Part shown: positions 36,401 to 44,886 of the stretch, piece after piece | Layout of the letters: each line of letters starts with the position of its first letter | How positions within the stretch are numbered: position 1 is the stretch's first letter | The notes under the pieces: generated by a model | Databases searched by the model: none | What the model was told of the DNA's origin: nothing | Seen by the model: only the letters and a program-made list of their open reading frames with translations | Source of the DNA: Bog-793 sp050013835 | Lineage (GTDB): Bacteria; Actinomycetota; Acidimicrobiia; Acidimicrobiales; Bog-793 | Assembly: GCA_050013835.1 (NCBI GenBank) | Contig: JBEKEM010000003.1 | Span: forward strand, 62,001-126,000 | DNA length: 64,000 nucleotides | Direction: 5' to 3' | Translations under genes and position numbers: made by a program

Positions 36401-36982
36401 GGAAACGTGGCGGTTGTCGCGACGCCAAGCGGGGTTGATTGGAACGGTGGGCCTTCGTCTCGCGTTATTCCCAACCGCTCCGGCGCGGATCTGAGCCTCC
36501 ATCGTTACCGCGGCGAAGTCCGGGACAAGTGGGTGATAGAACGCGTAGTCGACCTCAATGGTGAGCGGAATATCGCTCACGCTTCCGGCAACCACGAAGT
36601 CGAGCCCGATGACGCCTCGGTTATCTATCGTTGGCGCGACGTGACCACCGGGCGCATGACCGTCAGCATCACCGTCATTCTCGCCGTCACAGTCAACACC
36701 GCTCGAAGAAGCGCTCGGGCCCCGGGATACTTGCCCTCCGCGTTGCATCTCGGCTGTCCCCGCTGGCGCAATGAAGGTGGCGCCGAGAATACCCACGCGA
36801 ACTCGCTGCTCGGGCACCCACGGAAACGCGTGGATGCCACCGCCGCGGTCAGTCAGCGATTCGACAACATCATCGAGCAGATGATGAACCACGACTTGCT
36901 CGAGACGGTTCTCCCGGGCTTGATCGGCACCGGCAGGGCGAACGTCTGACGTTGAAGTCAAAGCGCGCGCTGCGAGGACCAT
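33449..36982 (-). CDS. drmA: DISARM helicase DrmA
   Basis: A 1177-aa superfamily 2 helicase. Walker A is WFPTGGGKTEAYLGL (about 511-525), the DEAH-box variant is DELH (744-747), motif III-like ATATIEQY follows, and the second RecA domain ends with QATSRAGRRHVGVV. A zinc cluster (CPACRAL, CRQCGYVLP) lies between motifs, as in DrmA. The N-terminal 450 residues are the large DrmA-specific region. The start at 36982 may be too early by some residues, since the first 100 are low-complexity. It is transcribed between drmE and drmB. Strong assignment. Confidence 0.92.
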   Translation of the reverse strand: MVLAARALTSTSDVRPAGADQARENRLEQVVVHHLLDDVVESLTDRGGGIHAFPWVPEQRVRVGILGATFIAPAGTAEMQRGGQVSRGPSASSSGVDCDGENDGDADGHAPGGHVAPTIDNRGVIGLDFVVAGSVSDIPLTIEVDYAFYHPLVPDFAAVTMEAQIRAGAVGNNARRRPTVPINPAWRRDNRHVSFTIAVRTDDDEVRVSSRDGHDPFEEDAQAAVTDHYARPDALWKLRTNQTLPVADALGSEAQFRNALDAKRDITWQPMWPQPELTITTMPMVEGDIGVSVSIANASVLVDRQLQDLSIYDTRMTVTVEQPARLTPQLLSFAKEDLRYSDAATVVGRGRGCVAVPGGAEDSIFAETLPRYCQPVASWCDHGVDLTFSGLAAEHALKLSAIASAMREFFHSWDMDGSSGEHRAQLEQRRVDFEAEIERFELGCDLLRRDPRLDRAFGLTNRTFANAKGSNGSWRLFQLVFVVSQLGALAAREDRDDAGLRAELETVDVLWFPTGGGKTEAYLGLITAALFFDRMRDKLRGTTAWMLFPLRMLSVQQLARFTEIIHHAEAIRLSEGIKGDPFTLGYFVGAGNTPNRLGPPASNSWWPGLEVFSRRKAEERDVRRLVGSCPACRALNGVGLDVDLSLSRLVHVCRQCGYVLPIYSSDEEVYRFQPSVVVSTVDKITSFSYSGQLTSINRGPRKQCPQHGWYTHSRCIVRDCETDTSTHVGASGFYDPTPALWIQDELHLVREDLGVFASHYHTLIAELAAGAGHLPSKVIAATATIEQYKDQLSQVYGRTPRMFPIGGPTLRRSFYTEITNDVQRLYLGVLPAGGGTVKVDLAGDITCQLVRAVHDLMDDPRPLIATLNEYGIAINKATARAHLFDYELALAYVNSKAHGVAIQDDLFRLSEELISSGSDRVRIEYLMGDTPLGELAGVVASVQGDTTAVPRTERIRALVGTAVVAHGVDLDRLNIEVVAGMPSSYAMYIQATSRAGRRHVGVVISIFDRNNRRETSMYQSFATTHAALERMVEPVPVNRFASRAVERTLPGIVCALLWDETRNPAWPSTDEISMTRKFRPWWNAVSAGLLPHLRRRIAAAYRCPVSDMAMAAEEQKLIDDALERWESVERQRMQQWQAEWITELFTTPAMTSLRDVEPPVVFSGGPRSDQIISRLND

Positions 36983-37139
36983 TGTTCCTCCCCTTTTATC
37001 AACCCATCGCTCTGGCTGGCCACCAGGCCGCTCTCGCCGGTCCGGCCCAGCCCCATTTGTTCAAGTTGGGAGTTCAGTTGTCAGCCGAAGTACGGCCTCA
37101 ATTAGTAGATCACCGCGCCATTGCCTCGTCAACCATCTC

Positions 37140-39494
37140 TCATCGGACACGCCCGGCAATGCTGCCCGGCATTGTTTGTGGCTCTCCGACTCGGTCGACC
37201 ACAGCAACCACGAACTCGTCGAGCAGTTCGTCGGCGACCGGGCCCACCAGCGCGCGCAGCTTGCCCGTCGCGTCCTCACCCCTGCCCGAACTAATAGCCG
37301 CGACAAAGTGGCCGAGCATACGACCCAGGGACCGCAGCTTGTTTGCGACAGCGTAAATCAGACCCAGATCTGGGCAGGGCTTTCCGGCCGCGCGGAACAC
37401 GGCCGCGACATCGCCGGGCTCCTGAGGAGCGATCGTTGAACCGCTCGCCCAGAAGGGCAGTTGACCGTACGCCTTGGCGCCGGCTATCCGAACCTGATCG
37501 ATGGCGTCGGCTCTGGTCCTTCCGGCCATGACGACTCGAGCTGCCGAGCGAAACTGACTCAGGATTAGATCCAGGGCTTTCACGTCGTCGTTGCTTCGGC
37601 TCGCCGCCACAAGGCGCGCATGAATAGAGTCGGTCCCCTCTCCAGCGGGGACGATGATCCGGTCACCGCTGCGAAGATCTCTCACCGCTCGTGTCTCTGG
37701 TCCCCCCGCAGTAATCGTGACTACGGGGGTGGCGCCTTCGTGATCGTCCACACACCACCACGTGCCGCCGCCTTGAAGGAGGACCGGAAAGCAGGTCCGG
37801 GCGCCACCAGTGCTACTGCCACCGACCACGGGGGTGCTCTCTGTCTCCGGTGGGTCGAAGACCTTGGTTGCCAGATCAAGCACTTCAGCTAGCTCGAGAC
37901 CTGGCACGTTCGGGACGGAGACGACACGACCACCGATGATGGCTGCGGTGTCTTCGATCGGCGAATTAATCGGGCCCGAGTCGTCGACTCGCAGGCTCCG
38001 GCAAAGTGCATGTTGCCAACCACTTGCTCTCTCGGCCCAACGCTGTCCTTCGGCACGAAGCATCACGATTTCGACCTCGTAACACAGGACGTGGGTGGTC
38101 TTTGCTTCGACGCCCAAGAACAGAGAGAAAAGCCACGGAGGGGGAGCTCCGGTGAGCACCTGAGCCTCAACGGAGCCAGCCGCAAAGCGCTCCTTGAAGG
38201 TGGTGACCTTCACGCGCGAGCCGATTCGGTTCCAAAGCTCGGACTGGATGTCCGTCCGCTCCCCGCTACTAAGCGAACTCAAGGTTGCCGCAACGGCGGC
38301 TCGGGAATGACAGCGAATCACCACAGACCCTGTCGTCGTTCGGTCGAGATCGTCGAGGACCCGCCACAGCCCGGTCAGCTTAGGATTGCCTTCCTCGAGC
38401 ACCCGCCACAAGGCTTGCACGCCCGCCACCAAGGCCCCGAGCCGAGCTGTGCGCCAATGCCGCCAGTGCGGCGTCAGGTAGGAGTCCCGCTGCTCGAGGC
38501 GCGCAAGGCGACGGACGCTAGGAAGTTCGCCTGGTCGCGTGTTGTCCACACAGGCTGCCTTGTAATCCCCCACCCGCGACGCAAGGCGCATGCCGTTACG
38601 CATCATGTTGAGTGGCAAGTCGAGCTCCGGTGGGATTGGTCCCTTCGGTCGACCCTTCATGGTGTCGGACGCTCTTGTAACCGCTTCGTTCGCGTCGTCG
38701 TCTTGGATGCGATGGAGCACGACCTTGGTACGCGGTAACTGCAGGACTGAGGTGCTGGACAGGGTGCTTGCCGAGATAGTTCCCTTCCCGAAGCTTGCTA
38801 CAAGCTCTTCGGCGACGTGCTCGGTGACGGTGAGAACCGTGGGCACGACCCCGGCGTCGCTCATCGTGTCGATGAGTCCGTCGTCCCCGATGTCGCCAAC
38901 GGCGACGATGGCCGCCGGACCACGCTCGAGAGACCATTCAAGAACCCGAGTTCGGGCCGTGGCGGTGGCAATGCTTGTGACGTCGAGCACGATGAGCGGT
39001 GCCCTGCACAACAAGGCTGGAACCCCGACACGCGTATTGAAATATACAAGCGAGTCATCGATCGGACGAACCTCGCTGCCGATCACCGGACGTACCTCGC
39101 CGATACGCGTGAGCCTGTGAGCTGAAAGCGGATTGCCTTCATTGAGACCCATGCGCCGGCGGTTCTGAATCTCAAGGTGCCGCAGCTGATCGGCGAGGTC
39201 CACGTCAAAGCCGATCAAGACGACTGGACCTTTGAGTTGTCCGGGTGGCTGCCGACACAAGAGGTGGCTGACTATGGCCAATAGGAGCGCGCTGCGGTGT
39301 TTAGCTCGCGGCAGTTGCACCACGGCTTCGTGTCCCAGCACATCGTCAACCAATAGACGGCGAGCGAAGGCCATGAGCAACTGGTCAACCGGCGAGACGG
39401 GTGCAAGAACTGTGTCGTCGATGAAGATGGCATTGGCGAGTTCATCGAGAGGATGATCGGTACAGTTGGGGAGCAGCGCTTCGACGATGCCCAC
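37140..39494 (-). CDS. drmE: DISARM class 2 protein DrmE
   Basis: A 784-aa protein without common enzyme motifs, first in the drm operon and separated from drmA by 157 bp. Its size, position and features such as LIVLDVTSIATATARTRVLEWSL and the LLMAFARRLL start agree with DrmE, the class 2 DISARM marker. No Walker or nuclease motif is visible. The assignment is based mainly on length and operon order and on general resemblance. The presence of DrmE, and the absence of the class 1 SNF2 helicase DrmD, make this a class 2 locus. Confidence 0.75.
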   Translation of the reverse strand: MGIVEALLPNCTDHPLDELANAIFIDDTVLAPVSPVDQLLMAFARRLLVDDVLGHEAVVQLPRAKHRSALLLAIVSHLLCRQPPGQLKGPVVLIGFDVDLADQLRHLEIQNRRRMGLNEGNPLSAHRLTRIGEVRPVIGSEVRPIDDSLVYFNTRVGVPALLCRAPLIVLDVTSIATATARTRVLEWSLERGPAAIVAVGDIGDDGLIDTMSDAGVVPTVLTVTEHVAEELVASFGKGTISASTLSSTSVLQLPRTKVVLHRIQDDDANEAVTRASDTMKGRPKGPIPPELDLPLNMMRNGMRLASRVGDYKAACVDNTRPGELPSVRRLARLEQRDSYLTPHWRHWRTARLGALVAGVQALWRVLEEGNPKLTGLWRVLDDLDRTTTGSVVIRCHSRAAVAATLSSLSSGERTDIQSELWNRIGSRVKVTTFKERFAAGSVEAQVLTGAPPPWLFSLFLGVEAKTTHVLCYEVEIVMLRAEGQRWAERASGWQHALCRSLRVDDSGPINSPIEDTAAIIGGRVVSVPNVPGLELAEVLDLATKVFDPPETESTPVVGGSSTGGARTCFPVLLQGGGTWWCVDDHEGATPVVTITAGGPETRAVRDLRSGDRIIVPAGEGTDSIHARLVAASRSNDDVKALDLILSQFRSAARVVMAGRTRADAIDQVRIAGAKAYGQLPFWASGSTIAPQEPGDVAAVFRAAGKPCPDLGLIYAVANKLRSLGRMLGHFVAAISSGRGEDATGKLRALVGPVADELLDEFVVAVVDRVGEPQTMPGSIAGRVR

Positions 39495-39818
39495 TGCAAC
39501 TCCTGGGTCCGGTCCGATGACGCGCCGCCCTGCTGGTTGACTGGGTTCGAGTCTCGATCAGTCAGTACCGAGCATTCATTTCTAAGATACCCAAGAGATG
39601 CATCACAGGAGAGGCAGGCATCTCCGAGGCCCGGCGGCGTCCGGGACCCGTGAGCCTAGGGATTTCGACGAGAGGAGCTGAGGCTCAACGATTCAGACTC
39701 GAGCCCTGGTCAAATCGACCGGAGCTAAAGACTATGCAGGCGCTCTCCGTCCCTGTCCGTGCGTTTTCGGTTCGCGCTTCGAGCGCCCTCGAGTCGAAGC
39801 GCAACGGCCTCTACAGAG
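39495..39818. other. 324-bp gap upstream of drmE
   Basis: Lies between the relaxase stop and the drmE start; it should contain the promoter of the drm operon. No gene, repeat or convincing promoter box is visible. Confidence 0.4.
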
Positions 39819-42800
39819 TCAGGGCTTCATGACCGCCGCAGACGACCCCACGATTGCTCGGTCCGAGTCGCTCATGCTCAAGTAATCGAGCGGCTCTGAT
39901 TCGGACCGTGGCGAAGCTTGAGAGACCCAGGCGGAAAGTTCCATCTTCGAAGGCTCACCCGCGACGACTGCATTCCCCACCGCGGTGAGCTTGTTTATCG
40001 GCGGCGCGGCATGAGGCTGCCGAACTCGCCGCCTTCGAGTAGCCGCCAGCTCACTTGCGAGCAGCTCCGGGCCATTCGCTCGAAGGCGACGCTCCGTCTC
40101 CACCAGCGCGCTCGTCTCGTCACGCAGGACGGGCAGCGCGTCGTCGGTGAGCGATTGCGAGAGATCCCGTCGCCTGATCGCCACCGCCTGGAGATCGAAC
40201 TGGCCTCTCGTGATCCCGACGTAGACACCCTCGAGGCTCGAGGCGTCGGTTACGAGGGGCGCGGCGACGGCGAACGTCTTGCCTTGGGCAGCGTGTGACG
40301 TCAGGGCATAAGCGTGCTGCAGGCCACCGACGATGCCGGCTGAGACCTTGCGCTCGAGGTAGGAGAGGGGGATGGCGACCCGACCCCAGCGCTCGAAGTC
40401 GACAACCCCGCCGTGCTCGTGAACCTCGACAACGGTTCCGAGCGAGCCGTTGCGGACGTAGGCGTTGCGCGCCGCGCCCTCTGCCCGCAACGAACGATCG
40501 GTGATCCGGGCGATCACCTCATCGCCGGACCGGAACGAGAGGCCGGCGACGGTGAGCTCCGGTCCTTTGAGCGTCCCATCATCGGCGAGGAGTGCCCGGG
40601 CGCGGACGTTCAGTTCGCGGCGTTCGAAGTGGTGCTCGGCGGTCATCGCGCTCCAGTGGCGCTCCGGCTCAACAACGCGCTTCTGCCGCTCCGCATACCA
40701 GGCGCAGGTGAGTAGGTCGTAGGCCTCGTCGGCAGACTCGGCCTCGGTAATCCGACCATCGCGCCGCAACCGCTCGAGCGCCTCGGTGATCTTTCCTTCC
40801 CGGTATTCGGCGTTGGCGAGACGAACCTCTGCCATCTCCTCGCCCTGCTGGCGATAGAGGTGGCTGAGGGTGGCCGTGTCGTCGGGGTGGTGTTCCGTGA
40901 GGTAGCGGAACATCCCGCCAGCCGCGACCGCCGAGTGCTGGGCGGGATCGCCGACGAGGCGGAGGATGGCTCCCGTCTCCTCGGTTGCTCTTGCGAGCGC
41001 GACGAAGTCGCGCGTCGAGACGAGGCTCGCCTCGTCGACCAAGAGCACAGTGCGAGCGTCAATACTCGCAAAGTCACCGCGGTCGAAGTAGCGGGCGAGC
41101 ACCGAGGCGACGGTGCGACCCTCGACCCCGGTCTCTTCGGAGAGGACGACCGCTTGGGTTCCGCCGACCGCCGCGCCGAGCACCCGATAGCCCTCCGCCT
41201 GCCAACAGGCGACCGTCGCTTCGAGGGCGGTCGTCTTCCCGCTCCCCGCCGCCCCGACACCGGCCTGAACTCGCATCCCCGAGGAGGTGAGCGACTCGAC
41301 GAAACGTCGCTGCTCCTCGGAAAGCCGGGCGAAGCGCTCCGTGCCGAGGACCTGTTGCGTGCGCTCCGCCGGCACGATCCCGGCTCCCGCCTCGCGACCC
41401 CGCTCGTAGGCGGCAAGGGCACGGTGCTCGAGGGCGAGCATCGACGTGGTCGAGTAGATCCGCTCCCCCGGCAACTTCACGACGCGTCCGTCGGTGCGAC
41501 GGATCGAGCGTTTCGCCGACGTATCCCGCGTCGCCTTCAGCTCGACGAGGTCGGGTTGGGTGATGACCTCGTCGGCGAGCGCATCGATCGCGTCAGCGGA
41601 GAGTCGGTCACCTGAGAGCTCCGCAAGGCGCTGCACAACGTGACGGCGGTCGAAGACCGCCTCATGCTCGGTGAGGCCGTCGGAGCGAAGGAGCTCACGG
41701 AATCGCCGCACCCTTTCCTCGGCGGTGAAGAGCCCGGGTCCGTCGACGCGGTCGAAAACGTTCCCACGCGCCTCCGGGCCGTAGCCGGCGATGGTGAGGC
41801 GCTCGTCCCAGGAGGCGAAGAGGGCGTCGAGTTCGACGCCATGCTCCTTGGCGGCGCGGGTGTCCCAGGCCGCGACCTGACGGGCCCGTGCCGAGGAGAC
41901 TCCCAGCGCCCCGGTCGCTTCGGTGATCTCGCGGGCCCGCGAGCTCATCTCTTCGAGCGCCGCGGCGGGGACGCCCTCGATCTCGGCGATGCCGTTTTCG
42001 ACCTGTGTCCAGGTGACGCCGAGCCGGGCGGTCAGCTGGTGGCGCAGCTCGGCTGCAGCGAGAAAGCTCGCCGTCTTGGCATGGTGGAAGACAAAGCGCG
42101 CGTCGAGGGCGCGGGCCACACCGTCCGTGCCGACGCCATAGTTGGCGACGACGACGTGGTGGTGGAGCTGCGGCTCGAGCGCGCGCGAGGTCGTGTGGAG
42201 GTAGTCCGCCGCCAGAATGCCGCTTGCCGGGAGCGGGCGCTTCCCCACGCTCACCTTGAACGCCTGTCGCTCGAGGTAGCGCAGTCCCCCGGCGACGGCC
42301 TCGTCGAGCGCCTCGAGGGTCGCGGCGCGCGTCCGATCGTCGCCACCCGCCCAGAGCACGCTCACCGACTTCGGGACCGAGAAGGTGAGGTCGTAGCCGG
42401 CGACGACTTTCGGCGGCTCGCGGTGCTCGGAAATGCGCACGACCGCGTCCTTGTTGATCTGCCAGGCGCCGGAGCTGTCGATCTTGATGCCGTCGGCGTC
42501 GTCATCACTGGCTCGCACCCGTGCCCGGAGCAGACGGCGGAGGTAGGAAGGGGTGATCCCGAGGACCGAGGCGGCCTCCTTCGTCGAGTACCACTCCTTG
42601 TCGAGTCGGGTCGGCGCCAGCGCGAGACGACGACAGCGCTCGGCGCGTCCAGATGATCCCCGCGCCGAGAGGAGCGGCTCTCCGATCGCAGGATCGACAC
42701 CGGCGAGGAGTCTGGCGAGCTCGGCCGGGTCGACCTCGCCCGACCTCCCGAGCACCCAGCAACCGGGACGGAGCCCGGCCGAGTCGGCGTAGTAGGCGAC

Positions 42801-42956
42801 GGTGCCGCCCTCGGGCGAGGGGAGCTCGACGAGGGTGCCCGGACGCCGCCCGCCGGCGACCAAACGCCCGCCCTCCAGGTACTCGACGATGCGTTGGCCG
42901 ATCACCGAGAGCGGCGTGCCGTCGTTCGAGCCGAGGACGGTGACCGAGAGGATCAT
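39819..42956 (-). CDS. MobF-family relaxase-helicase (TrwC/TraA-like) with internal HTH
   Basis: A 1045-aa protein starting at ATG 42956 (a longer frame upstream is non-coding). The TrwC relaxase domain has an early tyrosine pair (Y55, Y56 in VAYYADS) and the metal-binding triad in LHHHVVVAN (H265-H267). Between them, at about 121-175, is an excisionase-like HTH (WYSTKEAASVLGITPSYLRRLLRA), an unusual insertion. The helicase part has Walker A GAAGSGKTTALE (about 568-579), Walker B VLLVDEASLV and DPAQHSAV, followed by HAAQGKT and YVGITRG. It would nick at oriT and drive transfer; a matching oriT is 68-105 bp upstream of the start. Transcribed away from oriT, as in R388-type systems. Confidence 0.92.
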   Translation of the reverse strand: MILSVTVLGSNDGTPLSVIGQRIVEYLEGGRLVAGGRRPGTLVELPSPEGGTVAYYADSAGLRPGCWVLGRSGEVDPAELARLLAGVDPAIGEPLLSARGSSGRAERCRRLALAPTRLDKEWYSTKEAASVLGITPSYLRRLLRARVRASDDDADGIKIDSSGAWQINKDAVVRISEHREPPKVVAGYDLTFSVPKSVSVLWAGGDDRTRAATLEALDEAVAGGLRYLERQAFKVSVGKRPLPASGILAADYLHTTSRALEPQLHHHVVVANYGVGTDGVARALDARFVFHHAKTASFLAAAELRHQLTARLGVTWTQVENGIAEIEGVPAAALEEMSSRAREITEATGALGVSSARARQVAAWDTRAAKEHGVELDALFASWDERLTIAGYGPEARGNVFDRVDGPGLFTAEERVRRFRELLRSDGLTEHEAVFDRRHVVQRLAELSGDRLSADAIDALADEVITQPDLVELKATRDTSAKRSIRRTDGRVVKLPGERIYSTTSMLALEHRALAAYERGREAGAGIVPAERTQQVLGTERFARLSEEQRRFVESLTSSGMRVQAGVGAAGSGKTTALEATVACWQAEGYRVLGAAVGGTQAVVLSEETGVEGRTVASVLARYFDRGDFASIDARTVLLVDEASLVSTRDFVALARATEETGAILRLVGDPAQHSAVAAGGMFRYLTEHHPDDTATLSHLYRQQGEEMAEVRLANAEYREGKITEALERLRRDGRITEAESADEAYDLLTCAWYAERQKRVVEPERHWSAMTAEHHFERRELNVRARALLADDGTLKGPELTVAGLSFRSGDEVIARITDRSLRAEGAARNAYVRNGSLGTVVEVHEHGGVVDFERWGRVAIPLSYLERKVSAGIVGGLQHAYALTSHAAQGKTFAVAAPLVTDASSLEGVYVGITRGQFDLQAVAIRRRDLSQSLTDDALPVLRDETSALVETERRLRANGPELLASELAATRRRRVRQPHAAPPINKLTAVGNAVVAGEPSKMELSAWVSQASPRSESEPLDYLSMSDSDRAIVGSSAAVMKP

Positions 42957-42995
42957 CGAGGCGACGGTAAGAGCGCGGTGTTGCGAAGACTTTAC

Positions 42996-43067
42996 GAAAG
43001 GAGCGCGAAAGGAGCGCGACGCCGGAGATACCGGCCGAAGGCCGGTATCTCCAAGGGTGTCTAAGCC
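42996..43067 (+). other. Predicted origin of transfer (oriT) with nic site
   Basis: A perfect hairpin, 13-bp arms GGAGATACCGGCC/GGCCGGTATCTCC around GAA (43024-43052), is followed by AAGGGTGTCT-AAGCC. R388, the model MobF plasmid, has a hairpin with a GAAA loop, 9 nt, then TTGTCT^ATAGCC. The predicted nick here is between 43062 and 43063, 10 nt after the hairpin. A direct repeat of GAAAGGAGCGC sits just before the hairpin (from about 42996). It lies between the relaxase and the divergent gene at 43197, the expected location. Confidence 0.7.
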
Positions 43068-43196
43068 GGACTCGTTCGGGTTAGCTCGACTCGAGTGACA
43101 AGAAGACGAGAGGAACCTTGCACTCAAGAACGACAGAAGTGCGAGAGCGCGGGCACAAGAAGGAGATCGAGAGAGCCGACTGGTAGTTGTGAGGGC

Positions 43197-43730
43197 ATGC
43201 GAACCGGATGGCTCATGAAGCGAAGAGGCGATGGGACAGACGAGGCATCGAATGGCGACCTGACCTCGCATTCGATGCTCGTCGACGTCGCCCGTGAGGG
43301 GTTCAACGAGGCAACCGTCGAGCCACTCGTCGACGTCGTGCTCCTCGGACTCCCCTACCGCTGCTGGCGCTGCGGTGACGTCTCGACGCCGATCATCGGG
43401 ATGGCCGAGCCAGGCGCCGACGTCCATTCCGAGGAGCTCGTCGTCTGCGAGGACGAGGAAGAGCTCGCGCTCGCCTGGCAGCACCTCCCGGCCGAGGCGC
43501 GCGAGCGGTGGCGGGTCGGAGAGGTGCGGCGGCGTCACTCGAGGACCGCCGGCACCGCCTACCTCTCGAACGGCTGCGCGTCCTGCGGGGCGCTCTTTGG
43601 CGCCTTTCCCCTCCACGAGGAGCTCGTCGAGGCACTCGCCACCGAGGGGGCGGTCGCGCTCGTCGAACTCGCCGTCGTCGAGATGCCCACCTCCTCATGG
43701 ACCGAGGCTTACGAGTCGAGGTGGTCGTGA
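43197..43730 (+). CDS. Hypothetical zinc-ribbon protein next to oriT
   Basis: A 177-aa protein if ATG 43197 is used; a second in-frame ATG at 43215 is possible. Two cysteine pairs (YRCWRCGDV and NGCASCGALFGAFPL) probably bind one zinc. The rest is acidic and helical (EELVVCEDEEELALAWQHLP). It is divergent from the relaxase and may be part of the transfer region, but no accessory-protein family is recognised. Confidence 0.65.
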   Translation: MRTGWLMKRRGDGTDEASNGDLTSHSMLVDVAREGFNEATVEPLVDVVLLGLPYRCWRCGDVSTPIIGMAEPGADVHSEELVVCEDEEELALAWQHLPAEARERWRVGEVRRRHSRTAGTAYLSNGCASCGALFGAFPLHEELVEALATEGAVALVELAVVEMPTSSWTEAYESRWS

Positions 43731-43790
43731 CCACCGACGCGCCCGGCGGCGGGAATGTGGGCGGTCGGGCGAGCCGACCGCCCACGACGC

Positions 43791-44627
43791 TCAGCAGCGT
43801 GCCTCGGCGACGGACTCGAGATCTGCGGTCTGAAGGATCGCCCGGGCGCAGCTGATCGCCCGCTCGGCGGTCGCCCGCACGACGCCGAGGTCGCCGTTCG
43901 ACCAGCGTGCGATGTACGGGAAGCTGTAGGAGTCGGTCGTGATGCCGACGGACTGGCAGACAAGGTAGGCGACCGACTCCGCCTCGGTCTCGACAACCCC
44001 GCGGCAGCTCCTGTTCTCGCTCCCGTCGTGGAGCATCGTGTGGGCGAGCTCGTGGGCGAGGGTCTTGGTCGCCTGGGCCGGTGCGAGGTCGTCCCGGACG
44101 ACGACCGTGCGGGCGAGGTAGTCGGTCGTCCCGTTCGCCGGCCGGCAGTCGCCGCGGACCAGCGAGAACCCCGCCGCCTCGAGCTGCTCGGCGAACCGTC
44201 CCCAGAGCGCCAGCGGCGCGTCGTCCTCGAGGAGGGTCGGCGCGACGTCGGGGAGACGCTCTCCCTCGGTCTGGGCGACGTCAAAGACGTGGACCACCCG
44301 GAACCCCCGGAGGATCCGGGCGAGCGCGGGACGGTCCCGCTCGTCGCTCTCGTCGACCGGGCGGGCCCGGTAGACGCACGGGGCGAGGATGGCGATGCCG
44401 TGCTCCCCTTTGCAAACCTGCCGGCCGAGCGTCCCCCAGGTCCGGTACCCGGCGACCCGGGTCGCGTCGGGGCGCTGGCTGAGGATCAAGAACACGTTGT
44501 TCGCGCTGTAGGTGTGGAACCGCCGCGCGAGGTCGAGCATGCGCTGCCAGTCCTCGCCGCTCGTCAACGACTCGATCGCCTCGACGAGCCTCTCGTGGGT
44601 CTCGTTGAGCCTGTCCGATGTGGTCAT
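43791..44627 (-). CDS. ArdC-like antirestriction protein with metallopeptidase motif
   Basis: A 278-aa protein; ATG 44627 has the strong site GAAGGAGG 6 bp upstream. The N-terminal part (LARRFHTYSANNVFLILSQRPDATRVAGYRTW) is the ArdC ssDNA-binding domain. The C-terminal part has KTLAHELAHTMLH (HExxH zinc site) and ETEAESVAYLVC with the third ligand glutamate. ArdC proteins are carried by conjugative elements to shield entering single-stranded DNA from host restriction. The location next to oriT fits early expression in a recipient. Confidence 0.88.
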   Translation of the reverse strand: MTTSDRLNETHERLVEAIESLTSGEDWQRMLDLARRFHTYSANNVFLILSQRPDATRVAGYRTWGTLGRQVCKGEHGIAILAPCVYRARPVDESDERDRPALARILRGFRVVHVFDVAQTEGERLPDVAPTLLEDDAPLALWGRFAEQLEAAGFSLVRGDCRPANGTTDYLARTVVVRDDLAPAQATKTLAHELAHTMLHDGSENRSCRGVVETEAESVAYLVCQSVGITTDSYSFPYIARWSNGDLGVVRATAERAISCARAILQTADLESVAEARC

Positions 44628-44886
44628 AACGTCCTCCTTCGTGTCGGCTGGGCCGGCAAGGCCCCCGCCTTGCTGGCCTGGAAGAGCCCCCGCACCGCCG
44701 CCGGACGGCGTCAGGGGGCGGGCGAAGCCCGAGCGAGAACCGGAGCGAAGCGGAGGCCCGCAGCGACCCTTGACACCGCCCGGCGGCCGTGCGAACACGT
44801 GCCTTTGTCGTTCGAAGGCCCCTCGAGGCGTGGACGGTTCCCGAGGCGGGAGGCGGAACGGGAGACGCACAAAGGATCCTCGCCTC

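Noticed and set aside
42957..43616. N-terminal extension of the relaxase frame
   Set aside because: It would read through the oriT hairpin and antisense to the zinc-ribbon gene; the family start MxLSVTVLG lies at 42956.
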